From Paramecium octaurelia (Eukaryota; Ciliophora; Oligohymenophorea; Peniculida; Parameciidae): a stretch of 64,000 nucleotides of DNA. The position numbers and the translations under genes were made by a program. The stretch spans positions 124,001 to 188,000 of the forward strand of contig CAJJDP010000016.1 of assembly GCA_905182995.1 (NCBI GenBank), in the 5' to 3' direction. The notes under the pieces were generated by a model. The model ran no database searches. It was not told where the DNA came from and saw only the letters and a program-made list of their open reading frames with translations. Shown here in pieces: positions 11,529 to 22,835 of this stretch. Numbering within the stretch: position 1 is the first letter of the stretch; every line of letters begins with the position of its first letter.

Positions 11529-12545
11529 TCACAAAAAAGCAGCAGTTCTTTTAACATAGTAATCATCTCTAGCTTCGAACTCGATTTCTCCATCATCATT
11601 AAATAATCCCAATTTTAATTATTTTAATTAGAGTGTAAATCTAGGACCTAACTCTTGTAAGGCAACTTTTTATCCTTCTTCTTAGAACATGTATCTATGA
11701 TGTCTAAAGAAGATGAAATCTCTTTGGTTATGGAAAGTGACAACTCTTCTACCTCTGAACTGAGGTTTGGAAGGAAAGAGAGCTGCTAATCCTCTTCCTA
11801 CTCTTCTTCCTACTTTTGTATTGAAATGATTGAGGATCAATTCTGGATTATGATCAGTGAATCTACCATGATGATGGATTTCATCACAGGGTGTATAATT
11901 AGTTAATTTAAACTTATAAGTAGGTCCTGCTGGTAAATGCACATAAATTAATTAACTAACTTCTTTTCTATGTTCTCTGAATACTAGTAGTTCTGTATAT
12001 CCTTTGTTGATGGAATACTCTTAAATTTCTTTGATTGAAAATTGCTTGCGAGGCCAATAATGAGTTTCTGGTCCAAAGACATCTTTAACATCTTTTAAGA
12101 AATCGAATAATTATCTTGAAGGTCTTTCGCTAGTAGTAATTATAATTTTAGGATCCTGGCCTTCTTAGAAGTAATTTTAGAATTCATCAATTAATTCTTC
12201 GTTTTATAATTCTTCTTGATCGTCTTCATCAAATACAAAATTTTCATCTAATTCTCTTTTGTCATCAATAGTCAATGGACCTAATTTTTCTCTATCTGGA
12301 TTTGCTTCTTTTTCTTTTCTTTCCATTTTCTTAGTTTTTTTCTATTCATTCTATTTTCTCTCTAGGATTTGAATTCTTTTTTCTTTATTCTTAATTCTAC
12401 TCACATCAAATTTGGCTAATGATTTAAAACCTCCCACTCTCCTTTACTTTTATCCCTTCTATTCCTTCTTTTTTATCTTTTAACTAAATGGAGCATTATG
12501 TTTGATTTTGATAGCATGCACAGCCTTGCTTTTATTTTTTGCCAT
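11529..12545 (-). CDS. RPF1: Ribosome production factor 1 (Brix domain)
   Basis: Seen: an intron-free 338-codon frame. The N-terminus is Lys-rich with a predicted coiled coil. From about residue 125 a Brix domain is recognisable: DPKIIITTSERPSRQLFDFL, then INKGYTELLVFREHRKEVSQ, LPAGPTYKFKLTNY and GRRVGRGLAALFPSKPQFRG. The C-terminus reads FEARDDYYVKRTAAFL. Known: RPF1 is an essential nucleolar protein for pre-60S maturation (27S pre-rRNA processing); the sigma70-like Brix fold binds rRNA. The length is typical of the family. Identity is strong because of the DEIHHHGRFTDHNPELILN and FIFFRHHRYMF motifs of RPF1 as opposed to IMP4, SSF1 or RPF2. KRI1 and NOP53, also ribosome biogenesis factors, lie elsewhere in the window. 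Confidence 0.93.
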
Positions 12546-12584
12546 AATTTAATTAATATTCTAATTTAAATATAACATAGATTA

Positions 12585-12863
12585 ATGGGATGCATATAAA
12601 ATTAGCCAATAAGTCCTGAGCTTTCGATTGTAGAAGTAAACTCACCACTTGATAATTCTCGTAATTCCAATCTAAAACCATATTCTAATGATCAGTATCC
12701 AGCAGCAAGATTGCCTACTACCATATCGGAATAATCAACTTAATCTAAATTTATCTATAACAAAGGATTGTCGTGGTCAAAGAATGGTACCCAATTCAAA
12801 TAAATTATAGAAAATTAAGATAGAATTTTCTGTTCTTCCCTCAACAGTTGTCCTTACTTTTGA
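12585..12863 (+). CDS. Small MGC-start protein, putative N-myristoylated/palmitoylated
   Basis: Seen: a 92-codon frame beginning MGCIQNQPISPELSIVEVN, divergent from RPF1 with only 39 bp between starts. Gly2 followed by Cys3 fits N-myristoylation plus palmitoylation. The rest is Ser/Asn/Gln-rich and without a known domain. The start context (attaATGGGATGCAT) is almost identical to that of the other MGC gene at 15078. Function unknown; membrane anchoring is an inference from the N-terminus only. Confidence 0.6.
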
Positions 12864-13032
12864 TAGATTACAACGCACATATTACCAAAATATATTAATT
12901 ATTCTGCATAATGCTTTCTTATCTTCAAATTCTATCTGCTTAGAATAATGATAAGACATTAGCCTGTTTATTTACAATTAGTGTAATATCATTTAATTTT
13001 AAATAATCAATTAAAAATATTATATAAAATTG

Positions 13033-14537
13033 ATGTAAGACTTTTAGCCTGGAGATGTCATAGCCTAAGAATATCAAATAGTCACCATGTTGGCACAGGG
13101 GTCATTTGGAAAAGTATATTTGGGAAAATCTTAGAAAAAAAACATGAATGTAGCAATTAAAGTAGAAAAGGCTGAGGTTTCATATTTTAATAGTCTAATC
13201 AGAGAGGTATTCTCAATCGTAAATAGTGATTAGGTTGAAATTTTGAAAACTTTGGAAGGAGTTCCGTGTGTGCCTAAAGTTATCTGGTCTGGATCAGAAA
13301 AAGGAATGAGGATTATGATCCAAAATCTTTTGGGAAAAGATCTCATACATTATTAGAAAAAAATGAAGAAGTTTTCTTATGAATGTGTTTGTAACATTGC
13401 TTATTAGATGATTGGAATCCTTGAATAAATTCATAAGAAGTAATTGTTTTCTCAAAATTATGAAGAAACATTATCCATAGAGATCTTAAACCAGAAAACA
13501 TTCTTGGTGCATCACAATCAGACAAAATATTTCTCATCGATTTTGGAATCGCTAAGAATTTAGAATCAAACAAAAAAGGCAAGGAGAAAATTTCATTCAT
13601 TGGAACTACTAGATATGCAAGCATTGCTGCTCATCTGGGAAAAGAATAAAACAAGAAAGATGACTTAGAATCCTTAGGCTATATTATCCTTTATTTTCTA
13701 AATGGAAGCCTACCTTGGATGAATGTAGAGAAGGATGACAATGAAAGACTTGAAAAAATTGGACTTTTAAAAAAAGATATGTCTCCTGAAGAATTGTGTG
13801 AAAACTTACCAAATCCTATTTTTAAGTAAAATTCTTAAACTTATTATTAGTATAGATATATGAAGTATGTAAAAGGACTGTCTGCTAAAGTCAAACCCAA
13901 TTATTCATAATTAAAAGAGTTATTTACCATTACTAACGTATAACCGAGTATGCCATTTGACTGGAATCAAAGAGCAAAGGCAAATCGCAAAATGAATTCT
14001 AATAAATCCATTAAAACTTCAAAATCAGCAAAAGTGTTAAGCAAATCTAAATCACAATTCAGAAAAACATAAAATAACATCCCTTAAGAATCATCCTCAA
14101 AACTCATACTATTATCACAAACTCCTATTAAAAAATTATATAAAACAATTGTGTTTCCAGAGTCCCAAGATAAAACTGTTTATCACTCTAGTGATGATAA
14201 CCAATAATAAAGTAGTCTGAGTGATGAAAAAAAGAGTAAAGAGAGTGTTAAAGTCGGATATTCAATTAGCTATGAACCATCGAAATTCTCTAGATATTCT
14301 TAACACAACAAAAGTCCCATCTAATAATAGTAAAAAGAGAGAGCCAGAGTCTCTACTCTTGATGCCAATCCCTAGGACCTATTTATCATGCCTCCGCAAT
14401 CAGAAAAGTAACTATAAGAATTTGAAGAACAAGATTTAGAATTTAAGTATCACCTCTTATACTATAAATCAATACTGTACAATTACAAAAACCCTATTCA
14501 AGATTTCAAGGCAATTCATTATAATTTCCTTGACTGA
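13033..14537 (+). CDS. Casein kinase 1 family protein kinase
   Basis: Seen: 492 codons with one 26-nt intron just before the catalytic loop. Motifs: LAQGSFGKVYLG, VAIKVEKAE, NIIHRDLKPENIL, LIDFGIAKN, and the CK1-typical substitute for APE, YASIAAHLGKEQNKKDDLES, followed by LGYIILYFLNGSLPW. The C-terminal ~200 residues are Ser/Lys/Gln-rich and ciliate-specific in look. Known: CK1 kinases phosphorylate acidic or primed Ser/Thr sites. Paramecium and Tetrahymena have expanded CK1 families. It lies between two genes for MGC-start proteins. A CK1-like kinase is near certain; the subfamily is not assigned. Confidence 0.9.
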
Positions 14538-14705
14538 TTTTTTATTATTATTTCTCTTTAATCAATAATAAATTTTTAATTAACAAAGATATATGACATA
14601 TTATATATATGTAAAATAATGTATAATTAAATCAGAAGATATTTCAGACATTATAAAGCATTCCTGACTGTCCTTAATAATAATAATAAATTTACAAATT
14701 ACTAA

Positions 14706-14918
14706 ATGAATTAGAGTGCAAATTACAGTAAGTCGAAATTTGAATTTGATGAAATAATGCAACAAATTGAAAATGATTCCCCATTATAAACTGTCTATAG
14801 AAAAAATAGCTTCGCTATTAAGAATCTAAATTTATATGATTCCCCAGAAGATGAGATGGAACAAACCGATTATTCAGCTAAAAGTTTATCAGAAAGTTAA
14901 TAAAATACACAAATTTGA
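14706..14918 (+). CDS. Hypothetical small protein (70 aa)
   Basis: Seen: ATG to TGA frame of 70 codons without introns: N-terminus MNQSANYSKSKFEFDEIM, later DSPLQTVYRKNSFAIKNL and an acidic DSPEDEMEQ. Codon choice resembles neighbouring genes. It lies between the CK1 kinase and the second MGC-start gene, all on the same strand. No domain is recognised. With only one stop codon, chance frames of this length occur, so the call is moderate. Confidence 0.45.
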
Positions 14919-15077
14919 TACCCATATTTTCTATATTTATTTAAATAACTACTAATGTATTATTCTTATTTATATAACATAATCATATAACATAGTCATC
15001 TATGATAATTAATACGAATGTGTTCATGTATATAAGCATGAATAATTTAGTTTTAAATAAATATTTAAAATAAATTA

Positions 15078-15275
15078 ATGGGATGCATCAATTCTAAACT
15101 TCCTTCAAAATCTTAACCTACTCAATCTGCAAGGAGCTAAATTTAAATCTAAATTTAAAGTCAAGACGAAAGTCCATATGTGATAAAAAAGAATCCAATT
15201 TTCTAGAGAAGAGCCTCATAGAAATCAATTATAAGCCCTTTGCAAACTACTTCTTATGTAAAAAGAAATAAGTGA
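15078..15275 (+). CDS. Small MGC-start protein, putative N-myristoylated/palmitoylated
   Basis: Seen: 65-codon frame starting MGCINSKLPSKSQPTQSARS, then a Gln/Ile repeat (QIQIQIQSQ) and a basic C-terminus (SYVKRNK). Gly2-Cys3 and Ser6 fit the myristoylation consensus. The first four residues (MGCI) and the DNA around the start match the gene at 12585, suggesting paralogy or a shared targeting cassette. No known domain. An overlapping antisense frame (15161-15496) may be real in its upstream part. Confidence 0.55.
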
Positions 15276-15496
15276 ACCTTAAACAAAAGAATGATCTTTC
15301 TTAATATTTTGTTAACAATCAATTTTAAATCATTTTTGATCTCTATTTTGTAAATTTTTTATCCTTGTTTTACCACCAAAGTGTTGGAAATAACATATTT
15401 ATTCTGATCTATTTTATACAAAGTGTCATCTCCTAAGTGTACTGCTAATAAAAATCTTTGATACTTTGAACATGAGAAGATATTTGCACACTCCAT
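15161..15496 (-). CDS. Possible small hypothetical protein
   Basis: Seen: open frame from an ATG at 15496; its first ~60 residues look protein-like (MECANIFSCSKYQRFLLAVH, then LGDDTLYKIDQNKYVIS). The second half overlaps the MGC-start gene on the other strand and looks like a shadow, so the true 3' end is probably near 15290 via an unrecognised intron or stop. An upstream exon could also be missing. No family recognised. Low confidence. Confidence 0.3.
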
Positions 15497-15834
15497 TGTT
15501 TTCAAACTCAAAAGAATTGTAAAACCATTTCACCTAACCTGTTAATTTATCAATTTATTTTTATATAATATAAAATTATCTAGTATATTCAATATAATTA
15601 GAGAAATCTAAAACAGAAATAATTATTTCTAAAATTTATATTTTATTATACTTAAGATAATGCTTTCTTTTGGGAGTTTTGCAAAAATTTCCATTAAAAT
15701 TCCAGTTATTTCTTAAATTTGAAAATCTAATTTTAGAATCAGAAAAAATGAGAATTAAAATATGGGGACTTATTTCATAACGAGAATTCTTTTAACATTC
15801 TTTAAATACTAAAATACAGATTTAATCAATTAGA

Positions 15835-17625
15835 TCAGAAATATTTGATATTTTATTCAATATTTGCTAACTCTCTGTAATACCGATTGAAAAGAAGGTC
15901 AACATGCTTAGTTTTTTCTTCAAATTATTGAGATATTTAATTTTTTTATATGCATCTTTTAACATGATTTATTGTAAATAGCTCTATTCTTTGTAGAACT
16001 GGCTTTTGTATATTAGTTAATGTTTGAGTTAATTTCCCCTTTGAAACTAAATTGTCTAAAAATGCTTAAAATGAAAAATGAAAGTGTTTATCATTTTTGA
16101 TATATTTATTTATCAATGTATTAGTGAGTTATAATTACTCAAATTCTTCTTTAATGGTTTTACATTTAGTTAAAATTAAGTTAAGTGCATTATTCATATC
16201 AACAGGATCATTTGATTCTAATTATAATTAAGGTTAAGGTCTTTAAAGCCTCAATGAACCTTATCTTAGAGATGCTTTTCTAAGCCCATTGCTCTATTCA
16301 GCCATATCATCAGTTGTCTTCACGACTGCTTATTTCATTGATGTAATTCTATTTTGCGTTTGAAGTTTGAAGGTCAATTTTGGTTTCTTGTTTAGTGTGG
16401 CTTTTGTGTTTTATGTTTTCGAAGTTTCATCTTCAGGAGTGTTTTTTCCACTCAAAGTAGAATCATTTACTTCATTCTCATCAGCTTCTAAGTTAGTTCG
16501 AGAGTCTCCCAATTTTTTGAGTTCTTTTATTGTTTTAACAGTTGTAGATTAAATAATGTTAGAATCGATTAAAGATTATTACATTAATTAAAAAAATTTA
16601 TCATATTGTGCACATCAACTAAGAGAAGTATTGCATCTGTCATAGATCTCTAGAGTCTTATCGACAAACTTCTATCTATCTGGATGGATAAAGGAAGAAG
16701 ATATAGCTTTCTTGGTGTATTGGTGAGTAATTTTAGAAGGGTGAGAAGAAGCATTTAATTTAATTTTTTTCTAAAATTTCTTTTTAAGAAGCAAGTCATC
16801 TTCATCTTTATTAACATTTATCTCTTTCATAATAGTGTGTAATGCATTTTAGTATTGATTTTCGAGATAAATTCTCATTTAAGTTCTTTTCTAATTGACA
16901 CTTTTTGATGCATTTATAGGATCTCTTTTTTATTGTTTGAATTTCAAAGCTTCATTAATTATCTTATTCATTTTCTATTATTCAGAAAAGAGATCATAAT
17001 CTTGATCAAAGTTTGAATTAGATTGTTTATTAAATTTGTAAGTATCATATTGCTTTTAAAATAGTTAATCCATATTTTATGATATATCTTGTTCTTATAT
17101 TTTGATAGGCTATTATTTCTGATTATATTACTAAAATTATATTTGAGAAATTGTTGATTTGCTAACATAATTATAATAAAAATACTATGCCTAAATTTCC
17201 TCATAATCCACTTTTTTATAATTAGTTGGCTCAATGAATTTTCCATATATATTTAATTTTTAATACAACTGCTTTTTATAAGGATCCATAGGTATAGTAA
17301 ATTCATTATAATGATTACTTACTTATTTTTTTGCTTGTTGTTTTTATATCTTATTTTCATCCTAACCAACCTTCAAAGTAGGAAGCAATTTCATTTACGA
17401 AGCTTAAAGAGATAAACGTTATTGTTCCTTCTATTTCTATACCTTCCCCAATAAATCAAGCAAGTTTTCTTGGCAACTTATTGATTGAACTAAATCAATG
17501 TCACCGCTATATGTTATTGACCTCTTTTAAGGAGCGATTTAATCTCGAGACTCATACGAAATTCGATGTTTAGACTTATAGGAAGATATTGATCGAATGC
17601 GAGAATAGGTTTTACATTGATCCAT
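15835..17625 (-). CDS. Hypothetical helical protein with an in-frame TGA
   Basis: Seen: a frame of about 597 codons from ATG (MDQCKTYSRIRSISSYKSKH...) to TGA, rich in Gln, Lys, Ser and Tyr, with helical, coiled-coil-prone segments near the end (TKHVDLLFNRYYRELANIEQ). It is broken once, by an in-frame TGA at 16617-16615 (codon 337). Protein-like sequence continues in the same frame on both sides: DKTLEIYDRCNTSLS before and CAQYDKFFQLMQQSLIDSN after. No GT...AG intron of normal size removes the TGA. Options are two adjacent genes (second Met about 11 codons later), a sequence error, or readthrough. No known domain is recognised. Confidence 0.6.
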
Positions 17626-17639
17626 TAATTATATTAATT

Positions 17640-17815
17640 ATAATCAGCTTAAGTTACCAATATGTGGAAATCTAAGGGTCTTCAATCACTTTATATATTG
17701 TATCCTACTAATCTTATGCTGTTTACTCTTTTGAAGGAATGCTCTGAGATATTTCGATCTTGCTTTCTTCGATCCTCTTTTATTTATCCAACAATTGTAA
17801 TTTATTTTACTCCAT
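17640..17815 (-). CDS. Possible short ORF or 5' exon
   Basis: Seen: frame starting MEQNKLQLLDKQKRIEESKI and continuing Gln-rich to about 17640, just upstream of the start of the hypothetical gene at 17625. It could be a 5' exon of that gene, joined by an intron I could not place, or a separate small gene. It is charged and helical; no family recognised. Confidence 0.25.
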
Positions 17816-18969
17816 AAATTAATGTTTGTTACATTAAATCGTCATTTTCAAGTAAGTATTACTAACAAAGTTTAAATTAGAATTAAATACCATATCCTAA
17901 TTGTCAATCCAAATAATTCTTTATAATATTCATTAATTTAAGATTTTTTGAAATATAACTTCTTATTCACGTTCATCTCTATTATTTTTATATCTATAAT
18001 TATTTTTTTAGTTTATTGAATTTTTTAAATTAAATTATTTTGTTTATTTGTTAATACACCTAGATATCTTATGTTACTTTTCGGTAATATCCTATTTTAA
18101 TATATTCATCTTCATAATGAATTTTTTAGCCTTTAAATTATTAACCCCTATTTCCTCTTATAAATAGTTTGTTTTGATGATCTAAATTATTAGGAAGTTA
18201 AAAGTAGAAAAGAATAAATGTTCTAAATTTAATTTTAATTAATTTTATTCATATATATCTTATGAGATTATTGCACTGATTCACTATAAATGAAAGAGGA
18301 AAGCTAAACTAGGCAGATATTGGCTTAATTTTAGATTTCTTCAGCAGAACTTTGAAGATAACAAGAGATTTATTTAATTCTAGAATTGATAATTAATAAA
18401 TTGTAAAATTAATCCCAATTAAGTTGAAGATTGAATTTTATTTAATTGAAAAGCAAACAGACAAAAGAGGATTAAGTATAAGTATATTTTCTGGTAATGC
18501 TACAGCAACAAACAATTCCTTCTCGTTTATGATAAATAAAATGAATTTATATATATATCATTGATTTGCATTTCTAATTTAAATTCCTCTAATAATGTTT
18601 AACAATTTGAATTAAATATATGAGTTGGAAAGAAAATACAAGTAGACATATCAATAGAATTAAAGAAATTAATATTGTTATGGCCATTTGTTGATTTTGA
18701 AAACTCTAAGAGGATTAATGCATATAAAGGTAGGGAGAGGGAATTTTGGAGATTATTTAAAGTTTTTCAATAATTTCATTGCAATAGTAGTGTTATGAAT
18801 GGTTTTAATAAAGTATTAACCACAAAATAAATATCTAATTATAAAAATAATTTTTATAATAATTAGCAAATTAGCGAATCTTTTTAATTATGCTATATTT
18901 AATGCGCATAGGGTATGTATAAATGCAAATAATATCTTGAATTTTTGCTAATAATTATAATATATCATC
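17816..18969. other. AT-rich intergenic stretch, possible gene remnant
   Basis: Mostly poly-A/T-rich sequence without a credible gene. Around 18289-18565 there is a plus-strand frame beginning MKEESQTRQILAQF and, in a different frame, about 70 sense codons including KLIPIKLKIEFYLIEKQTDK. No intron joins them, so this may be a decayed gene or chance. The final ~100 bp would hold the citrate synthase promoter. Confidence 0.25.
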
Positions 18970-20480
18970 ATGTAAGTGAACTCTAGAAGTGCAGTGTAAA
19001 TGTTTTACAGAAGTGTGTATAACAATACACATGGACTTTTGAAGAAGAGAATGAGAGAGCTTGTGCCTGTGAAATAAGCCTTATTGCGAGATGTCAGAAA
19101 GAGATATGGAGCAAAAGAAGTGTGCAAAGTGACAGTTGACTAAGCAATTGGAGGAATGAGAAACGTGTTCGGTCTTTTCTACGACGCATCATTGTTGGAT
19201 GCTAAAACAGTAATACATTCATATTTAACATATAGGGTATCACAATGAGAGATTACAACATCCCTGAGTTGTAGGAGTATCTCTAAAAGGCTGAAAATGG
19301 ACACGAGCCTTTACCAGAAGCCTTGTTTTGGTTGTTGTGCACAGGTGACTTCCCATGTACATATATGTTATTATATATCTTTTAGCCGAACAAGAATTCG
19401 CTGACGTTCAACAAGAATGGAAATAAAGAGGACAATTGGATAGTGAGACATAAAAGTTCATTTTGAGCTTACCAAAGACTGCTCACCCAATGACTATGTT
19501 ATCTTAAACATTGTTGTTTTTGTAAAAGGACTCTCAATTCCAACAAGCCTATGACCAAGGAAAGGTTTCAAAGCCATAATATTGGGAATACTTCTATGAA
19601 GATGCCATGGATTTATTGGCCAAAATCCCAAGAGTTGCTGCCTTGATCTACAGACACAAATACAAGGTATTTATTCGTTTATAGACTTAAGAATGGTGAA
19701 ATCATCTCAGCTGATGAGAATTTGGATTGGGCTGGAAATTATGCTCACATGCTTGGATATAATAAATTTGAAGTTAGAGAATGTTTGAGAGGATATTTAA
19801 GCATTCATGCTGATCATGAAGGAGGTAATGTGAGTGCACACACAACACATTTGGTTGGATCAGCATTGGCAGATCCATATTTGTCATATTCTGCTGGTGT
19901 CAATGGTTTGGCTGGTCCATTACATGGTCTTGCAAACTAAGAAGTCCTCAAATGGCTATTGGAAATGAGAGTATCTCAATATATTAAACCTATTATAGGA
20001 AGAATTGGGTGAAAATATCTCAAACGAAAAAATCCAGGATTACGTTCTCACAACCATCAGAGAAGGAAAGGTCATTCCAGGATATGGACATGCCGTTTTA
20101 AGATATACAGATCCACGTTTCATTCATCAAAAGGACTTTGCTGCTAGACACATCAAAGATGATCCCTTGGTTGACTTAGTCAGACAATGCTATCATGTTA
20201 TTCCACCTGTTTTGAAGACCATCGGAAAAATCTAAAACCCATGGCCGTATATATAGATTATTATCATAGAAATGTTGATGCACATTCAGGTGTCCTCCTT
20301 TATCACTATGGAATGAGAGAATTCTAATATTACACTGTCGTTTTCGCAGTCTCAAGAGCCCTTGGATGTATGGCCAACCTCATCTGGTCAAGAGCCTTCG
20401 GATTACCAATTGAAAGACCAGGATCAATTACTATGAGATGGATTGAAGAGAAGTTTGGAGAAAATTAAAACATTAAATGA
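18970..20480 (+). CDS. CS: Citrate synthase, mitochondrial
   Basis: Seen: six exons separated by introns of 23-29 nt (the first at 19210-19235). Family landmarks: [45 protein letters not shown] with one catalytic His; [15 protein letters not shown] with the second His; and [15 protein letters not shown] with the catalytic Asp. The C-terminus is [17 protein letters not shown]. Known: it condenses acetyl-CoA and oxaloacetate to citrate in the TCA cycle. The N-terminus before the core is basic and Ser/Arg-rich ([16 protein letters not shown]), fitting a mitochondrial presequence; a second Met at 19000 could also be used. Length (~460 aa) is typical. All three catalytic residues are present. Confidence 0.95.
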
Positions 20481-22306
20481 ACATTTACATCATCACACAT
20501 ACCTATAAAGAATATTCATTTTTAGCAATATTAATTTATGATTCTAACAATACTTTTTCTAGATGTATTCTAATACCTTCAAAAACCTTGTATGATAGAA
20601 ACAAGGATACCTAACCTCTTTATATGCAGCCTCTTACAAAAATTACTACCACCTTAGATGATACAAATTGTGGAATTAAAATAAATGCATTCCATCAAAT
20701 ATATCAAAAATCTCCAATCCTTTTGTTATTGAGAATTAAAATAAATTAATAAGCCAAATAATATAAGAAGTCTTATTATTAATTGATTTAGATCTTATAA
20801 ACATTTTAATTCCATTCTAATGTAATTTTGTATCATATAAATGTAACCATTTAAAATAATATCGTTTGATTTTGAGTATAGAAACTATTTAGATAAGCTC
20901 CGAAATTAACTTTTAACTACCATCTATCTTGAAATAACTTCAGGTTACTTAAATTAGGATAAGAATACTACTTTGGTTCTAGATGAAACCGGTAATTTGT
21001 CTATATCATTATGTTTCTGAAATTTAAACCTGTAGACTTAAGTATTATGAAAATTTTCACTTAATTAATTGACCTATAGGTTGAAGATTCAAATTAAATT
21101 AGTTTCAGTTATCTGAAGGAATCCAAATATATAATTTAATATAAAATCAAAAATCAAAACTGGAAATATAGATTATGAACAATACATCTATTCCTCAATA
21201 AGACCATCTTCCATTTCCTTTATTTAATTAGAGGTTTTTCAGTGAATTCTCTTAAGATTAAAAATTAATTGGACATCTCAATTAATTGATGTTACATCTT
21301 AATCATAAATGTACATATAAATGGATGAACTAACTCAAATCTGAATGGACTCTCGAAAATGATATTAGAATACTTGTGATAACATGGAATATGCATGGAA
21401 TGATACCTGGTTACTCTTTGAAAAGACTCTTTAATATAGAATCAATCCACCATGATTTAATTGTTATAGGCACTTAAGAATGTTCAAGAAGTATAGCTGT
21501 ATCTCTACTATGTGAATCAAAAGGAAGTTGGGAATCCAAGTTAAAAGATGAACTAGGCAAAAATTATGTTAAAGTTTAATCTGCAACACTTAATGCTATG
21601 CATCTAATTGTATTTGCTCATGTATTATTGGTCCCTAAAATTAAAAATGGAAGGCCATATACACTCTCACAAGGTTTCATGGGAATTGTAGGGAACAAAG
21701 GAGGTATTGCCATCTCAGTTAATATTAATGAGAAAATATTCCTATTTGCAAATAGTCACCTTGAAAGTGGATAGAATGCAGAGGCCAAGAGGTAGACTCA
21801 GTTCTCTAAGCTTGAATCTCATTTTGAAAATGAAGTTTTTTCTAGTCACTAGAATGTACCATATGATTATTTGATTTGGACTGGTGACTTTAATTCAAGA
21901 ATAGATTAAAAAATTACAACTTAAACCATTAGAAATCATTCAGATTTTTTTGGATGGCTTTCAAAAGATTAGATGCACTTAAGTAGAAATAATTCATTAA
22001 GTATTCAATTGGTTATAAGTAGATTACCAAACCTAATTTTATGAAGGTATGATTTTCTTTCCACCAACCTATAAACTATTAGAATATCAAAATTAATGGG
22101 CTATAGGTAATGATTTCAGAATACCTGGATGGTGTGATAGAATTCTATTTAAAGAAAATAAACAATCTAAGACTTTATCATCTACTCAAGGTTTCAACGA
22201 AAATTAACCATCACAAATTAAATTATAAAATTATGATGCAAATTTCGATATCCTAGGTAGTGACCATAGACCTGTTTTTGCTTAATTCACAGTTTCCTTT
22301 TAATGA
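20477..22306 (+). CDS. Inositol polyphosphate 5-phosphatase (INPP5/OCRL type)
   Basis: Seen: the catalytic half (from about 21175) carries the 5-phosphatase signature: ILVITWNMHGMIPG, GTQECSRS, GFMGIVGNKGGIAISV, FANSHLESGQ, DYLIWTGDFNSRID, then after a 22-nt intron RIPGWCDRIL and GSDHRPVFAQF. Known: these Mg-dependent enzymes remove the 5-phosphate from PtdIns(4,5)P2 and related lipids or soluble inositol phosphates. The N-terminal part is uncertain. An open frame starts at an ATG at 20477 that overlaps the citrate synthase stop (ATGA) and runs to about 20850, and further open blocks up to 21175 need introns I could not fix. The true start may be 20477, about 20627 or 21175. The catalytic assignment is firm. 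Confidence 0.85.
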
Positions 22307-22835
22307 TCTATAATAATTAAATATTTTTACAATATTATTTAAATTCATCTTAATTAATGAAATTTTGAATATATTATTTATTTGATAATGTAAAATTACT
22401 CAACGCAAGGGGTCAACTTTTGATTCAAAAATAAGGAGTATTAAGATAAAACAAATCATTTTTAGTCTTCTTCATTGAAAATGTGATAATTAGCTTAAAA
22501 ATCCAAGATTCTAAACCATCTTATTAGAAATAAAAACTATTTTAGTTGATCTTTTAGAGCAATCATTTTATGACATTCTTGGATCAAATAACTCAATATT
22601 TAATTATTTTCACCTTCTGATCTATTATTAAGTAAATATTGGATAACGGAAATTGAGAATATAATTTCTCAAATCTTTGCTTTTATACAACAAATTATTA
22701 AATGGGTAATAGATTTAGAGTATTTACTCTTAGGAAAATCAAATATCGTATAGAAGACTTAAGCAATTTTGGAACTTTTATAATTCACTTAATAATTTTG
22801 ATTAATAAATCGAATAAAGTTAAGTGTCGATCAAA
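22307..22835. other. AT-rich intergenic stretch upstream of the channel gene
   Basis: Nothing convincing is seen. A frame starting MGNRFRVFTL at 22702 continues into the channel's 5' region in another frame and is treated as a shadow, although a 5' non-coding exon cannot be excluded. Confidence 0.3.

Noticed and set aside
16968..17246. Minus-strand frame MENSLSQLIIKKWIMRK... as a separate gene
   Set aside because: It lies in another frame inside the larger hypothetical gene (15835-17625), whose Gln/Lys-rich frame is more protein-like.
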